Assembly: GCA_040507035.1 (NCBI GenBank)
Contig: JBEVVR010000031.1
Span: 186,001 to 250,000 of the forward strand
Length of the DNA: 64,000 bases
Source of the DNA: Thiodiazotropha sp040507035
GTDB taxonomy: Bacteria; Pseudomonadota; Gammaproteobacteria; Chromatiales; Chromatiaceae
Direction of reading: 5' to 3'
This document shows positions 50,887 through 60,618 of the stretch, one piece after another. Position 1 is the first letter of the stretch, and each line of letters starts with the position of its first letter. Made by a program: the position numbers and the translations under genes. The notes beneath the pieces were generated by a model. That model was not told the origin of the DNA. It ran no database searches and saw only the letters and a program-made list of their open reading frames with translations.

Positions 50887-51509
50887 AGATGAAACAGAAA
50901 CAGGCCCCTATTGCGGTGGCTATCACCGGTGCATCCGGAAGCGCCTACGCCTTGCGTCTGCTCGAAACTCTGCTCGCTGCAGAGAGGGATATCTACTTGA
51001 TGATCAGCCAGGCTGGGCAGATCGTATTGAGAATGGAGAGCGATCTCGATCTGCCGGGTCAGCCTGCGGAGATGGAGAGGTTGTTGAGCGAGCGCTTTCA
51101 GGCAGCGTCTGGCCAACTACAGGTGTTCGGCCGCCAGCAGTGGATGGCCCCGGTGGCGAGCGGTTCCAATCCACCCGCTGCGATGGTGGTCTGTCCCTGT
51201 ACCACCGGTACCCTGGCGGCCATCGCAACCGGTGCTAGCAATGATCTTATAGAGCGCGCCGCGGATGTGGTGTTGAAGGAGCGTCGCAAGCTGATTCTGG
51301 TGGTGCGGGAGACCCCGTTTTCAGATATCCATCTGGAGAATATGTTGAAGTTGAGTCGCATGGGGGCGGTTATCATGCCGGCCAATCCCGGTTTCTATCA
51401 CAATCCATCGACACTCGATGAGATTGTCGACTTCATGGTCGCACGGATTCTGGATCAGCTGGATATCGACCACGGTTTGATTCCTCGATGGGGTGCGACA
51501 AACTCTTGA
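50883..51509 (+). CDS. ubiX: flavin prenyltransferase UbiX
   Basis: Protein of 208 residues that makes prenylated FMN, the cofactor of UbiD decarboxylase in ubiquinone synthesis. The motif AVAITGASGSAYALRLLETL, the VCPCTTGTLAAIATGASNDLIERAADVVLKERRKL core and the RETPFSDIHLENML segment are typical. It is last in the ydfG-membrane protein-mpl-ubiX unit and converges on the cyclase gene 18 bases away. ubiD is not in the window. Confidence 0.95.
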   Translation: MKMKQKQAPIAVAITGASGSAYALRLLETLLAAERDIYLMISQAGQIVLRMESDLDLPGQPAEMERLLSERFQAASGQLQVFGRQQWMAPVASGSNPPAAMVVCPCTTGTLAAIATGASNDLIERAADVVLKERRKLILVVRETPFSDIHLENMLKLSRMGAVIMPANPGFYHNPSTLDEIVDFMVARILDQLDIDHGLIPRWGATNS

Positions 51510-51527
51510 GGTAGCTGGTAACGAGCG

Positions 51528-53864
51528 TTAGAGAATGGTGCAACGATTACGGCCGCTGTTTTTGGAACGATAGAGGGCCATATCCACGCGTTTCATTAAC
51601 GATTGCATATTGTCGTTGTGGGTGATGATGCTGGCGCCGAAACTTGCTGTGACTCTCCCGGCTATCTCATGTTCGATGTTCTCGATGGCGGTTCGTAGTG
51701 ACTCGATCATGGAGAACAGATCATCCTGGTCTATATCCGGGGCAATGATCATGAACTCTTCGCCACCCCAGCGAGCCAGGATATCTGACTTTCGAATTCG
51801 CTTGTGAAGCAGGTCTACAGTGGTTTTTAGTACAGCATCCCCGATGTCATGGCCAAAGTTGTCATTGACATCCTTGAAGTGATCAAGGTCGAGCATGATC
51901 AGGCCAAAGTAGTTGGAACTCAGGCCTGCCCAGGCGATTTGTTTTTTCAACTCTTCGTCGAATTTGGTTCGATTATAGATTTGCGTGAGACTGTCGGTTT
52001 CGGCGATGTACTGTAGCTGTTTCTCCATATTGATGGTATCAGTGATATCCCGATGCGACTCGATGATCTGTGTAACATGTTCACCGGTCTCATCGAATAT
52101 CGGGGTGGCCCGTACATCCACATACATCACTTTTCCTTCGTTGTTATAGTGTTTGTGGATCACTGATACGCTCTTTTTACTCTTTTGAATTTCGGTTATT
52201 GGGCAGGGATCGTGTTTACCGCTGCATGGTGTGTTGCGCTTATGTGATAAGCGGTAACATGTCATACCTTCCTTTAGTTGGCTTTCGTTGGTATAGAGGT
52301 TGAGAGCGGATTGGTTGACGAGTTGCAGTTGGTGAGTGTTGATATCGATTACCAAAGTGGGGTCGGCTATGGCGTCTACCACTCTTTGGATGTAGTTGTG
52401 AGAATCGGTAAGCTGCTCTTCAACCTCTTTGAGGTGGGTAATATCGCTGATATGGACAAAAAAATGGGTGAGGCGGCCGACTTCGTCACGAATCAGATGG
52501 GTGGTGTCCTGGACCCATTTTCGCTTCTTGTCTCTGTCCAGAACCCTATATGGGCTGCGTTTGAAATTGATTACTCGATCCTGGTCGGCTTCAAGGTTTT
52601 CACGAATGTAGTGTTGCAGGTGATCAGGGTCGAGGATATTTGAGAATGAGAGTGATCCATTGATGAATTTATCCGGTCCGTAACCAAGCAACTCTCGGAC
52701 ATTTGCGGATATGAACTCGACAGGCCACCCCAATTCGTTGCGTAATTTGGCAATTACGCTGGGGCCACTTAGAAAAAAGTCGTGTTCGTCGGATATCTGT
52801 TGGTTGAGATTTTGAAGTTGCAGCTCATGATTTTTTCTTTTTTCCCGGTTCCATATCGCAACGCTTAAAACAATAAACAGGATAAACAGGGCGGAACTGA
52901 GAATATATACTGAATTCGAGAGTTGTCGCCACAATCTCGAAGTGATCAGTTCGGTCGGTATATGCAAGAGTACGCGTAGGCAGCTGGAGCAGTATTTGTT
53001 TAACTTTTCACCGCTAGGGTCAATCGAGTCGAAAGTATAGAGGCCCTGCTGATTGAGCAACTGTCCGCTATGTACTTGCTGAATGGCCTGCCAGACATCG
53101 GCATGCTTTACATTGATTCCGACCTGGGGGCTGTCTGGAAACATAAAGCCCCAGTCTTGAGCGCTTTCCGGGCTCAAAAGTGTGTAACCCTGCCAATTTA
53201 GTAAAATAGCGTCTCCCGAATAGCCGGCGGAGATTCTGCGAAAATCATTCAAGATGTTTGTTGCAAGGTAGTTGAGAATGATTACGCCAATGGTTTCATT
53301 GTTGCTGTCTGTCACCGGGGATGCGAATCGAATTGTGGGCTTTAATGGTAGTTCAATCTGTTTATTTTCGATGTTGAGATCAAGAGGTGAGCTGTAAATC
53401 GCGCCGGGTGACTTGCTGATGGATTCCGTAAAATAGTAGCGGTACTTTTTTGATTGCAGCTTGTCCGCGCTTACAATGAGCGGATTACCGTCGTTGTAGT
53501 TTATCCGTATCTGTTCCATTCCATTGGCGTCGAGGTAGCGAATCTGGTCATATCGTTTTCGCTGCAGGGCCAGGGATTTCCATGATTCATGCAGACTGAG
53601 TATTGCTGCCTGTCTCGTGGACTCCGAGTTGAGTTCGTGGAGTTCCTGTTGCTCTATGACATACAGCAGGTCGGAGTGTATCTCAATGAAGGCGAGACTG
53701 ATCTGTTTGGTTATTTGATTGATCAGGTTGTTGGATTCAAGCTTTAATTCGTTAACAATGCTGTTCAGAGTCTGTTGGTGAATGGCCCAAAAAAGTAAAC
53801 CACCGAAAGAGATGATGAATGTTATCAGTAGCAAGTAGATTGCTAGCAGTCGCCCTCTCTTCAT
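51528..53864 (-). CDS. membrane diguanylate cyclase (Cache - PAS - PAS - GGDEF)
   Basis: Protein of 778 residues: transmembrane segment (about 8-28), periplasmic Cache-type region (about 35-310), second transmembrane segment (about 318-338), two PAS-like domains (about 355-470 and 475-600; the second contains several cysteines and histidines) and GGDEF (about 610-778). The active site RWGGEEF has GGEEF at 700-704 and a canonical inhibitory site RKSD five residues before it, so it should make c-di-GMP with product feedback. It overlaps by four bases the upstream gene for a sensor protein that lacks any output domain. Confidence 0.93.
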   Translation of the reverse strand: MKRGRLLAIYLLLITFIISFGGLLFWAIHQQTLNSIVNELKLESNNLINQITKQISLAFIEIHSDLLYVIEQQELHELNSESTRQAAILSLHESWKSLALQRKRYDQIRYLDANGMEQIRINYNDGNPLIVSADKLQSKKYRYYFTESISKSPGAIYSSPLDLNIENKQIELPLKPTIRFASPVTDSNNETIGVIILNYLATNILNDFRRISAGYSGDAILLNWQGYTLLSPESAQDWGFMFPDSPQVGINVKHADVWQAIQQVHSGQLLNQQGLYTFDSIDPSGEKLNKYCSSCLRVLLHIPTELITSRLWRQLSNSVYILSSALFILFIVLSVAIWNREKRKNHELQLQNLNQQISDEHDFFLSGPSVIAKLRNELGWPVEFISANVRELLGYGPDKFINGSLSFSNILDPDHLQHYIRENLEADQDRVINFKRSPYRVLDRDKKRKWVQDTTHLIRDEVGRLTHFFVHISDITHLKEVEEQLTDSHNYIQRVVDAIADPTLVIDINTHQLQLVNQSALNLYTNESQLKEGMTCYRLSHKRNTPCSGKHDPCPITEIQKSKKSVSVIHKHYNNEGKVMYVDVRATPIFDETGEHVTQIIESHRDITDTINMEKQLQYIAETDSLTQIYNRTKFDEELKKQIAWAGLSSNYFGLIMLDLDHFKDVNDNFGHDIGDAVLKTTVDLLHKRIRKSDILARWGGEEFMIIAPDIDQDDLFSMIESLRTAIENIEHEIAGRVTASFGASIITHNDNMQSLMKRVDMALYRSKNSGRNRCTIL

Positions 53865-55711
53865 GATGCGACAACTGCGGGCTTGTCAAGACCAGGACTT
53901 GTGTTGCGATGAAAGACTACAACCGCACCGACTACATGTTCGCCCTCTTTGATCGGTGTGCTGATATAATCAACCTGAAGCGGTTTACCGTTTTTATGCC
54001 AGATTGTCTCCTGTTCGGCGCGATGAGTGAGGCCGTGTTTAAGTACACTGGTTATCGGGCATTCAGATAGCGGGTAACTGCTTCCGTCTCCTTTGCTGTG
54101 GTGCCAAATGGTATGACAGTTTTTTTCTAATAGTTCGTCGATCGTGTATCCCAACATGTTCGCGGCAGCCGGGTTGACAAATATATGGTTGGCCTCATTG
54201 TCGATACCGAGTATGCCATCACCGGCGGAGTCGAGTATCAGTTCTTTCTCCTGTTTCGTACGCAATGATTCCATCTCGATTTTTTTGTATTGGTCGATAT
54301 CGTCAATCACCGCTACCAGAAGATTTTTGTCATCGGCATGCTTGGGAACTATAGAGAGTGAGAGCTGAATCCATTTGGTTGCGCCGTTTGCACAAACCAG
54401 GCGCAGCTGTGTCGAAATGCTGCTCTTCTCTCGGTTGCGAAGTTTGTCAAATGCGCGGGTACATGCCTGTACATCGTCGCTGAATAACAGATCCTTAAGG
54501 TTGATATCCATAATCTGTTGTGGTGAGAGTGCGACAATTTCGCTCAATCTGTGATTCAGGCGCGTTATCCTTCCATTCAGGCTGATGTGGGCAAGGCCGA
54601 CCGCTGCTTCGTTGAAGATGGTGATTTGTGCCCGTTCGCTCTCTTCGAGATTCTGCTTGTGCACCGTCAATGAGCGATTGAGTCTGGCCAAACGTGCAAT
54701 AAGCAGGATAAGGATTGACAGTACAACGGCTCCCAGCAGATACCAATGCCAGATGTCAGTGACCGAGTCTGCGAGTTTGTCTTTCAGTCGTTTGTTATAT
54801 GGAGGCATCTCCAATAGTGACAGCAGGTCATGTACCGTCTGGTAATTTTCGGGAATCGTCCAGCCGTGGATTCGGGCATTGCGGGTTGCCGGATGGTCAG
54901 GTGGCAGCTCAAGCAGTGCCACTGCGACCTCACGCGCGACTTCCAGAGAGGTGTGGGGTAGTTGCGAAAAAGGCCACTCAGGATAGAGAGGTGTGCTGAT
55001 CGCATAGGGAAAATTCTCATGGATCTTGGGTGAGACGGTGCGCAGATCCCGCAGCTCCAGTTTGCCTTCCTGAGCCATTCGTTCCAAGGTGTCGGTTCTG
55101 ACGATCCCAACCTCGGCTTCCCGTTTCAATACCGCGTTCACGACCGCGTCGTGAGTATTGAGAAACAGCAGGGATGCGAAATCCCACTTCTCAATCCCCG
55201 CGACCCGCAACTCCCTGCGCGCCATTATCCAGCCGCCGAGTGATGTGCTGTGGACGGCCGCCACACGTTGATTCTTGAGATCGTTCAGGTCTTGAATGTT
55301 CTGTCGATCCCAGAGTGTGAAGATGACGCTACCGAATCTCGATACCTGACTCTCATTCGAGAGCTTGTTGACTAAAGTGAGGACGCGCCTGACACCATAC
55401 TTGACTGACAGGTTGACATAGATACCGGGATTGACGATGACGAAATCGACCATCTGGTTTTTTACCAGGATCTGGATATCGTCAAATGCCATGGGAACTA
55501 TCTTGAATCGATATTCGGGTAGGGTGGCGTTGAGATAGTCAGCTGTGGCGCTCCAACGTTCCAGGCTTTTTTCAGGGCCTCTTTTTGCCAGCACACCGAT
55601 GCGGATTTCAGCTGTGTCAGCAAAAACCAACGATGCGCCCAACCATAATATGCTTACGGCAATGAGTCGTTTGATTGGAGAATGGTTTATTATATTCAAT
55701 GGCTTAAACAT
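53861..55711 (-). CDS. PhnD-like periplasmic sensor with TM and two PAS domains, no output domain
   Basis: Protein of 616 residues: signal/anchor (about 14-31), PhnD/TtrS-type periplasmic binding domain (about 34-290; EIRIGVLAKRGPEKSLERWS and AFDDIQILVKNQMVDFVIVNPG), transmembrane helix (about 324-344) and two PAS domains (about 360-480 and 490-605). It ends after PAS 2, with no kinase, GGDEF or methyl-accepting domain. Similar binding domains occur in TtrS-type sensors of sulfur oxyanions and in phosphonate systems; the ligand here is unknown. The four-base overlap with the cyclase gene suggests that the cyclase is its output. Confidence 0.88.
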   Translation of the reverse strand: MFKPLNIINHSPIKRLIAVSILWLGASLVFADTAEIRIGVLAKRGPEKSLERWSATADYLNATLPEYRFKIVPMAFDDIQILVKNQMVDFVIVNPGIYVNLSVKYGVRRVLTLVNKLSNESQVSRFGSVIFTLWDRQNIQDLNDLKNQRVAAVHSTSLGGWIMARRELRVAGIEKWDFASLLFLNTHDAVVNAVLKREAEVGIVRTDTLERMAQEGKLELRDLRTVSPKIHENFPYAISTPLYPEWPFSQLPHTSLEVAREVAVALLELPPDHPATRNARIHGWTIPENYQTVHDLLSLLEMPPYNKRLKDKLADSVTDIWHWYLLGAVVLSILILLIARLARLNRSLTVHKQNLEESERAQITIFNEAAVGLAHISLNGRITRLNHRLSEIVALSPQQIMDINLKDLLFSDDVQACTRAFDKLRNREKSSISTQLRLVCANGATKWIQLSLSIVPKHADDKNLLVAVIDDIDQYKKIEMESLRTKQEKELILDSAGDGILGIDNEANHIFVNPAAANMLGYTIDELLEKNCHTIWHHSKGDGSSYPLSECPITSVLKHGLTHRAEQETIWHKNGKPLQVDYISTPIKEGEHVVGAVVVFHRNTSPGLDKPAVVAS

Positions 55712-55861
55712 ACTTTGCGTTGTTTGGCGTCCATTCTCTATCCAGTATCATATTCAGTTTAGGACACCGCAATAATCTCATCTAAGTTATTTCGATATAA
55801 GGTTTATTTCGACCGGTTCACGGTTTGCTTTAACCCTGTGCCGGGTAATGCGGGATTGTAC

Positions 55862-57850
55862 TCAGTCACTATCCGCACTCAATGTCAGTCTGATCAGACG
55901 GCCTGTCTGTAGTTCGCTGCTAACCCCCGCTTCAGCCAGCGCTTGCAGCAGGAGGTCGACGGGTCGTGCGTACTGTTTCGTGGTGCGGGGGATGGTCAGC
56001 ATGCCGATCACGGTTTCAGCTTCTTGCAGGGTCACATTGCCGATGGATATCTTCAGTGCCTTCGGGGTGAGCCTGAGTGGAGTCGGCCAGAGCCTTAACA
56101 CCAGACGCTGTTGCTCAGTCAACTGCTTGACCATGACCATCTCCTCATGACGCGCATCATGAACCTGAGGCGGGACGGGCAGGGTTGCAAGCTGAGCATG
56201 CGGGGCCAGCAGGCGCAATATATTGCCCCATCCCAGCATTTCTGCCTCTTGCCAACCCTGCTGCCTGAGTAGAGCGACAAGCTGTCGATGATCACCTGCC
56301 AGCTGCACATTGAGTGGTTGATTTTTGTCGCCGAAGATATCGTTGCGGAAACGGGGAAGTTCACTGCTGCCATGCTGCCATCGATCCGGGGTGAGCTCGA
56401 CAATTTCAGCTTGGTGCTGGAAGGTGCTGGACCTTTCAGCCGCGTTAAGCCAGGCGTAAGCTCCGCAGATCAGTAGCAGTAGGAGCGTGGAACCGATCAT
56501 GGCGGTGGTTTGAGTCTCAGCCTCCACATGGCGATAGTAGGCAATGCCCAACAAGGCGATCCAGGCGATGCCCAGGGTTAGACTGGCCAATATATCGGTC
56601 CCCCAATGCACCCCCAGATAGAGCCTTGAGAGGGAGACCCCGCCGATGGCCAGGGCCGCAATGCTGTAAGGAAACCAGCGCCACTCCTGGCTCATGGCGC
56701 GGGCGATCATTATCGAAACAAAGCCGTAGAGGGTGACGCTGCGCAGCACATGGGCGCTGGGGAAGGACCAGGGACCGAGGAATTCGGGGGCACTGGGAGG
56801 GCGGGGTATGCGCAGGCTGTATTTCAGCAGCAAGGGTGCCAACAATCCAAAAGCGCTTGCCGCAAGCAGATAGTAGAAAGCGCGCCTATGTCCCTGCATC
56901 AGCAGCACTATGGCAATGCCGAGGGTGATCAGCAGAATCGGCCCAAGATCACCCAAACCGGTGAACAGCACCATCAGCTGGTCACCCCAGGGTGTGCGCA
57001 AGCTCTGCAGTGCATTGTAGAGCAGCAGGTCTGCCTGTTTCGTCAACGAGCCGTCCAACACCACACCGGTGATCAAGGCAAACAGCAGCGTGGTCAACAG
57101 CAACAGGGTGGCAAGAAAGGCCAGGCCCTTTGCCTGCGGATGATTCGGGTCGGCCAGAGAGCTGGAAATCGATCTGAACCCCCTGTGCATCTGACCCCAC
57201 TCGAATCCCCACTGCACCAGTGATGTGGCGTGGGGTTGGATAAGTCTGAACAGGGTCCGGGCAAGCATAAACAGCGCCCAGGCGAGAACAAGCAGCAACA
57301 GCATCAGGGCGACCAGGCGCAACGCGACCTCGGAGGCGAGCTCCAGTGAGGCGCCAAACACAATACCCGGCAACAGATAGGCCGGTGCCCAGGCCAATGC
57401 GGAGAGAACATTGGCGACAATGAAACGCAGGGGCGACATCCCCAGCATGCCGGCGACGAGGGGGATGATGGCACGCACCGGACCGAAGAAGCGACCGAGG
57501 GCGACGCTCTTACCGCCAAAGCGCTGAAAGAAATCTATACCCCTTTCCAGGGTGGCGGGATGGTGGTTGAAGGGCCAAAAGCCCTGCAGCCTATCCTGGA
57601 AATGGTGCCCCAGCCAGAAGCTGATCCCATCCCCGACCACCGCGCCGGCCACGGCCCACCAGAAGACGGGCCAGAAGTCGAGAACACCGGTGGCGATCAG
57701 GGCCCCGAAGCCGAACATCATCACCACGCCGGGAATCAGCAGACCGACAATGGCGACCGATTCGGAAAAGGCGACAACGAACACCGCCAGCCCCGCCCAG
57801 AATGGGTTTTCGCCGATCCATGTCAGCAGTGGGGTGAAATACTCACTCAT
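55862..57850 (-). CDS. DedA - PAP2 phosphatase - LssY fusion membrane protein
   Basis: Protein of 662 residues joining three parts. The N-terminal DedA/VTT domain (about 10-200) contains LGRFFGPVRAIIPLVAGMLGM. The PAP2 phosphatase domain (about 240-445) keeps the full signature KYSLRIPRPP ... SFPSAHVLRS ... SRLYLGVHWGTD. The C-terminal soluble LssY-like domain covers about 495-655. DedA proteins move lipid carriers and PAP2 enzymes dephosphorylate undecaprenyl or phosphatidate phosphates, so a coupled lipid flip and dephosphorylation role is plausible. It is followed upstream on the same strand by hemL, 20 bases away. Confidence 0.9.
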   Translation of the reverse strand: MSEYFTPLLTWIGENPFWAGLAVFVVAFSESVAIVGLLIPGVVMMFGFGALIATGVLDFWPVFWWAVAGAVVGDGISFWLGHHFQDRLQGFWPFNHHPATLERGIDFFQRFGGKSVALGRFFGPVRAIIPLVAGMLGMSPLRFIVANVLSALAWAPAYLLPGIVFGASLELASEVALRLVALMLLLLVLAWALFMLARTLFRLIQPHATSLVQWGFEWGQMHRGFRSISSSLADPNHPQAKGLAFLATLLLLTTLLFALITGVVLDGSLTKQADLLLYNALQSLRTPWGDQLMVLFTGLGDLGPILLITLGIAIVLLMQGHRRAFYYLLAASAFGLLAPLLLKYSLRIPRPPSAPEFLGPWSFPSAHVLRSVTLYGFVSIMIARAMSQEWRWFPYSIAALAIGGVSLSRLYLGVHWGTDILASLTLGIAWIALLGIAYYRHVEAETQTTAMIGSTLLLLLICGAYAWLNAAERSSTFQHQAEIVELTPDRWQHGSSELPRFRNDIFGDKNQPLNVQLAGDHRQLVALLRQQGWQEAEMLGWGNILRLLAPHAQLATLPVPPQVHDARHEEMVMVKQLTEQQRLVLRLWPTPLRLTPKALKISIGNVTLQEAETVIGMLTIPRTTKQYARPVDLLLQALAEAGVSSELQTGRLIRLTLSADSD

Positions 57851-57870
57851 CTATCTCCACCCTGTCAGCC

Positions 57871-59151
57871 TCAATCCAAGTGTTTAAACGACTCCCCGGC
57901 GGCATGGATGGTGTTGTTAATATCTTCGTCGCTGTGGGCCTGGGAGACAAATCCCGCCTCGAATGCGGATGGCGCCAGGTAGATGCCCCGTTCCAGCATC
58001 CCATGATAGAAGGCCTTGAAGCGGGTCAGGTCGCAGGCGGTGGCGGCAGCATAGTCTGTGACCTGGGATTCGCTGAAGAAGAGGCCAAACATCCCGCCAA
58101 CATGGTTTTCCGCCATCCCTATCCCCGCTGCCTCTGCCTGTTGCATGATCCCCGCGACCAGCCTTTCGACTTTCTCCGCGAGCTGAGCGAAGAAACCCTG
58201 CGCCGAGATCAGTTCCAGGGTCTTCAGTCCCGCGGTCATCGCCACCGGATTGCCGGAGAGGGTGCCCGCCTGGTAGACCGGTCCCAGGGGGGCGATCTTT
58301 TGCATGATATCGAGACGACCGCCGAAGGCGCCCACCGGCATACCGCCACCTATGACCTTGCCCAGGGTCGTGAGGTCGGGGGTGATGCCGTAATGGCCCT
58401 GAGCGCCACCCAGGGCGACCCGAAATCCGGTCATCACCTCGTCGAATATCAATACCGTTCCATATTGATCGCAGACCTCGCGCAGGGTTTCGAGAAAACC
58501 GGGAACCGGGGGGATGCAGTTCATGTTGCCCGCCACCGGTTCGACGATAATGCAGGCAACCTGATCGCCGACCTGGGCGAAGGTGTCACGTACCTGTTGG
58601 CTGTTGTTGAAGCTCAGGGTGATCGTATGCTCAGCCAGGGCGGCCGGTACTCCGGGAGAGGAGGGCTCACCCAGGGTCAGCATTCCGGAGCCGGCCTTTA
58701 CCAAGAGGGAGTCGGAGTGGCCGTGATAGCAGCCCTCGAACTTAACGATCTTGTCGCGTCCGGTGAAGCCCCGGGCAAGACGAATCGCCGACATGGTGGC
58801 CTCCGTGCCAGAGCTGACCATGCGTACCAGGTCCATGCTCGGTACCAGTTCGCACACCTTGTCCGCCATCTGGTTCTCGAGCTCGGTCGGGGCGCCGAAG
58901 CTGAGCCCTTTATTGAGCACCGAGGCCACCGCCTCGATCACCTCATGATGGGAATGGCCAAGGATCATCGGTCCCCAGGAGCCTACATAGTCGATATACC
59001 TGTTGCCATCCGGGTCGAAGATATAGGGCCCGGCGGCGCAATCGACAAACACCGGATCACCACCCACCCCATGGAAGGCCCGGACCGGTGAATTGACACC
59101 ACCGGGTATATGTTTCTGCGCCTGGGCAAATAGCTCATGGGAACGGCTCAT
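57871..59151 (-). CDS. hemL: glutamate-1-semialdehyde 2,1-aminomutase
   Basis: PLP enzyme of 426 residues that makes 5-aminolevulinate in the C5 pathway of tetrapyrrole synthesis. The PLP lysine is K265 in TTLGKVIGGGMPVGAFGG; the cofactor site IFDEVMTGFRV and N-terminal HIPGGVNSPVRAF are intact. Its ATG overlaps the thiE stop as ATGA. The thiD-thiE-hemL order is common in gammaproteobacteria. Confidence 0.97.
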   Translation of the reverse strand: MSRSHELFAQAQKHIPGGVNSPVRAFHGVGGDPVFVDCAAGPYIFDPDGNRYIDYVGSWGPMILGHSHHEVIEAVASVLNKGLSFGAPTELENQMADKVCELVPSMDLVRMVSSGTEATMSAIRLARGFTGRDKIVKFEGCYHGHSDSLLVKAGSGMLTLGEPSSPGVPAALAEHTITLSFNNSQQVRDTFAQVGDQVACIIVEPVAGNMNCIPPVPGFLETLREVCDQYGTVLIFDEVMTGFRVALGGAQGHYGITPDLTTLGKVIGGGMPVGAFGGRLDIMQKIAPLGPVYQAGTLSGNPVAMTAGLKTLELISAQGFFAQLAEKVERLVAGIMQQAEAAGIGMAENHVGGMFGLFFSESQVTDYAAATACDLTRFKAFYHGMLERGIYLAPSAFEAGFVSQAHSDEDINNTIHAAGESFKHLD

Positions 59152-59801
59152 CTTGGTCTCTCCTCCAGCTCGAATAGTCTTGTAAAGCGACGGCAGGCTG
59201 CTTGGATATCGGTCTCCCCAAATACCCCTTGTATGACCGCCAGCATGTCCGCCCCCGCAGTGATCAATGGGGCGCCATTCTCCGGCGTTATTCCGCCGAT
59301 GGCAACCAGCGGCAGTTCGAGTTCGGCTTTCGCGGCGGTTAACAGTTCGCTATGGGCCTGTACCGCATTCGGTTTGATGCGTGAAGGGAAGAAGCGTCCG
59401 AAGGCAACGTAATCAGCACCGCAAGCGGCCGCTTCCCGGGCAAGGTCGAGTCGGTTGTAGCAGGAGATGCCGATGATGGCATCCTTGCCTAATTGTTTGC
59501 GGGCGAATGATAGCGAGCTGTCGTGCGCTCCCAGGTGAACCCCGTCGGCATCGACTTGGGCTGCCAGCTCGACATCGTCGTTAATGATCAATAGTGCTTC
59601 GTGGTCTCTGCACAGGCTGTTTAAGGCGGCAGCATCCGCAACACGTTGGCTGGCAGCGCCTGTTTTGTCCCTGTATTGAATAACCGCGGCGCCCCCCAGC
59701 AGTGCCGCTTCCACGTGTTGCAACAGACAGGCCCCGGGGCTGAGCCGGGAGTCGGTGATTGCATAGAGACCGTGCAAACTGGATGCTCTATTTTTCGCCA
59801 T
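59148..59801 (-). CDS. thiE: thiamine phosphate synthase
   Basis: TIM-barrel enzyme of 217 residues that joins HMP-pyrophosphate and thiazole phosphate. AVIQYRDKTG, LLIINDDVELAAQVDADGVHLG, DYVAFGRFFPS and VAIGGITPENG are the substrate and phosphate sites. I use the ATG of MAKNRAS; a GTG four codons earlier is possible. Either start lies inside the end of thiD, so the genes overlap. Confidence 0.95.
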   Translation of the reverse strand: MAKNRASSLHGLYAITDSRLSPGACLLQHVEAALLGGAAVIQYRDKTGAASQRVADAAALNSLCRDHEALLIINDDVELAAQVDADGVHLGAHDSSLSFARKQLGKDAIIGISCYNRLDLAREAAACGADYVAFGRFFPSRIKPNAVQAHSELLTAAKAELELPLVAIGGITPENGAPLITAGADMLAVIQGVFGETDIQAACRRFTRLFELEERPR

Positions 59802-60618
59802 CGCGGTGCCCACGTTGGAGTCTCAACAGCCGTTCAGGAATGGCCTGGCAGCGTCCTGTCTTGAAACCATTCGAGATGGCCGACCAAGTGTAGGCCAAGC
59901 CCTGCTCCACCGCGGTCTCCAGGCTCTCTTGCTGCGCCATTCTCGCCGCAATGGCAGAGGTCAGGGTACAACCGGAACCGTGAAATTCGCCCCTTAATCG
60001 CTGCCAGCGCGAGAGCATCGGGGGGGTGGAGGGCTGATAGAGACGATGCACGATCTCCTCTCCCGGTTGCGGATCGTGGCTGCCGGTAATCAGCACCGCA
60101 TCCGTGCCAAGCTCGAGCAAGCGGTCGGCAGCGACTTGGTAATCGCGCAACAGATCCAATCCGGCCAATCTTGCCGCCTCCGGTGTGTTCGGCGTGAGCA
60201 GTCGACACAATGGAATAAGGGCGTGACGAAGATACTCAACCAAATCTCGATTGCTCAGATCTCGGCCGCCCCCTGCCGCCAACACCGGATCCAACACCAG
60301 GGGTATCTTCGGGTGCTCCCGCAGGGTCTCGACAATCGCTTCTGCCGCAGCCAGGCTGCCCACCAGTCCTATCTTGATTGTGGCTACCCGGCAATCTTCC
60401 AGGGTCGCGCTGATCTGATCCTTGAGGATCGAGATATCGGTGGGAAGCAACTGACTGAGATTGCAGCTGTCCTGCACCGTGAGACAGGTCACAGCGGTGG
60501 TGGCGTGGCAACCGTTGGCAGCGATGGCTTCGATGTCTGCCTGAATCCCGGCACCGCCTCCGGGATCGTGTCCACCGATTGCCAACACCACGGGCAGATG
60601 GGGTGATTTATCGTACAT
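59788..60618 (-). CDS. thiD: hydroxymethylpyrimidine/phosphomethylpyrimidine kinase
   Basis: Ribokinase-fold enzyme of 276 residues that performs two phosphorylations of HMP in thiamine synthesis. VLAIGGHDPGGGAGIQADIEA, VTCLTVQDS, VLDPVLAAGGG and the anion-hole/catalytic region FHGSGCTLTSAIAA are intact. It is the first gene of thiD-thiE-hemL. No TPP riboswitch elements are visible upstream. Confidence 0.95.
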   Translation of the reverse strand: MYDKSPHLPVVLAIGGHDPGGGAGIQADIEAIAANGCHATTAVTCLTVQDSCNLSQLLPTDISILKDQISATLEDCRVATIKIGLVGSLAAAEAIVETLREHPKIPLVLDPVLAAGGGRDLSNRDLVEYLRHALIPLCRLLTPNTPEAARLAGLDLLRDYQVAADRLLELGTDAVLITGSHDPQPGEEIVHRLYQPSTPPMLSRWQRLRGEFHGSGCTLTSAIAARMAQQESLETAVEQGLAYTWSAISNGFKTGRCQAIPERLLRLQRGHRDGEK

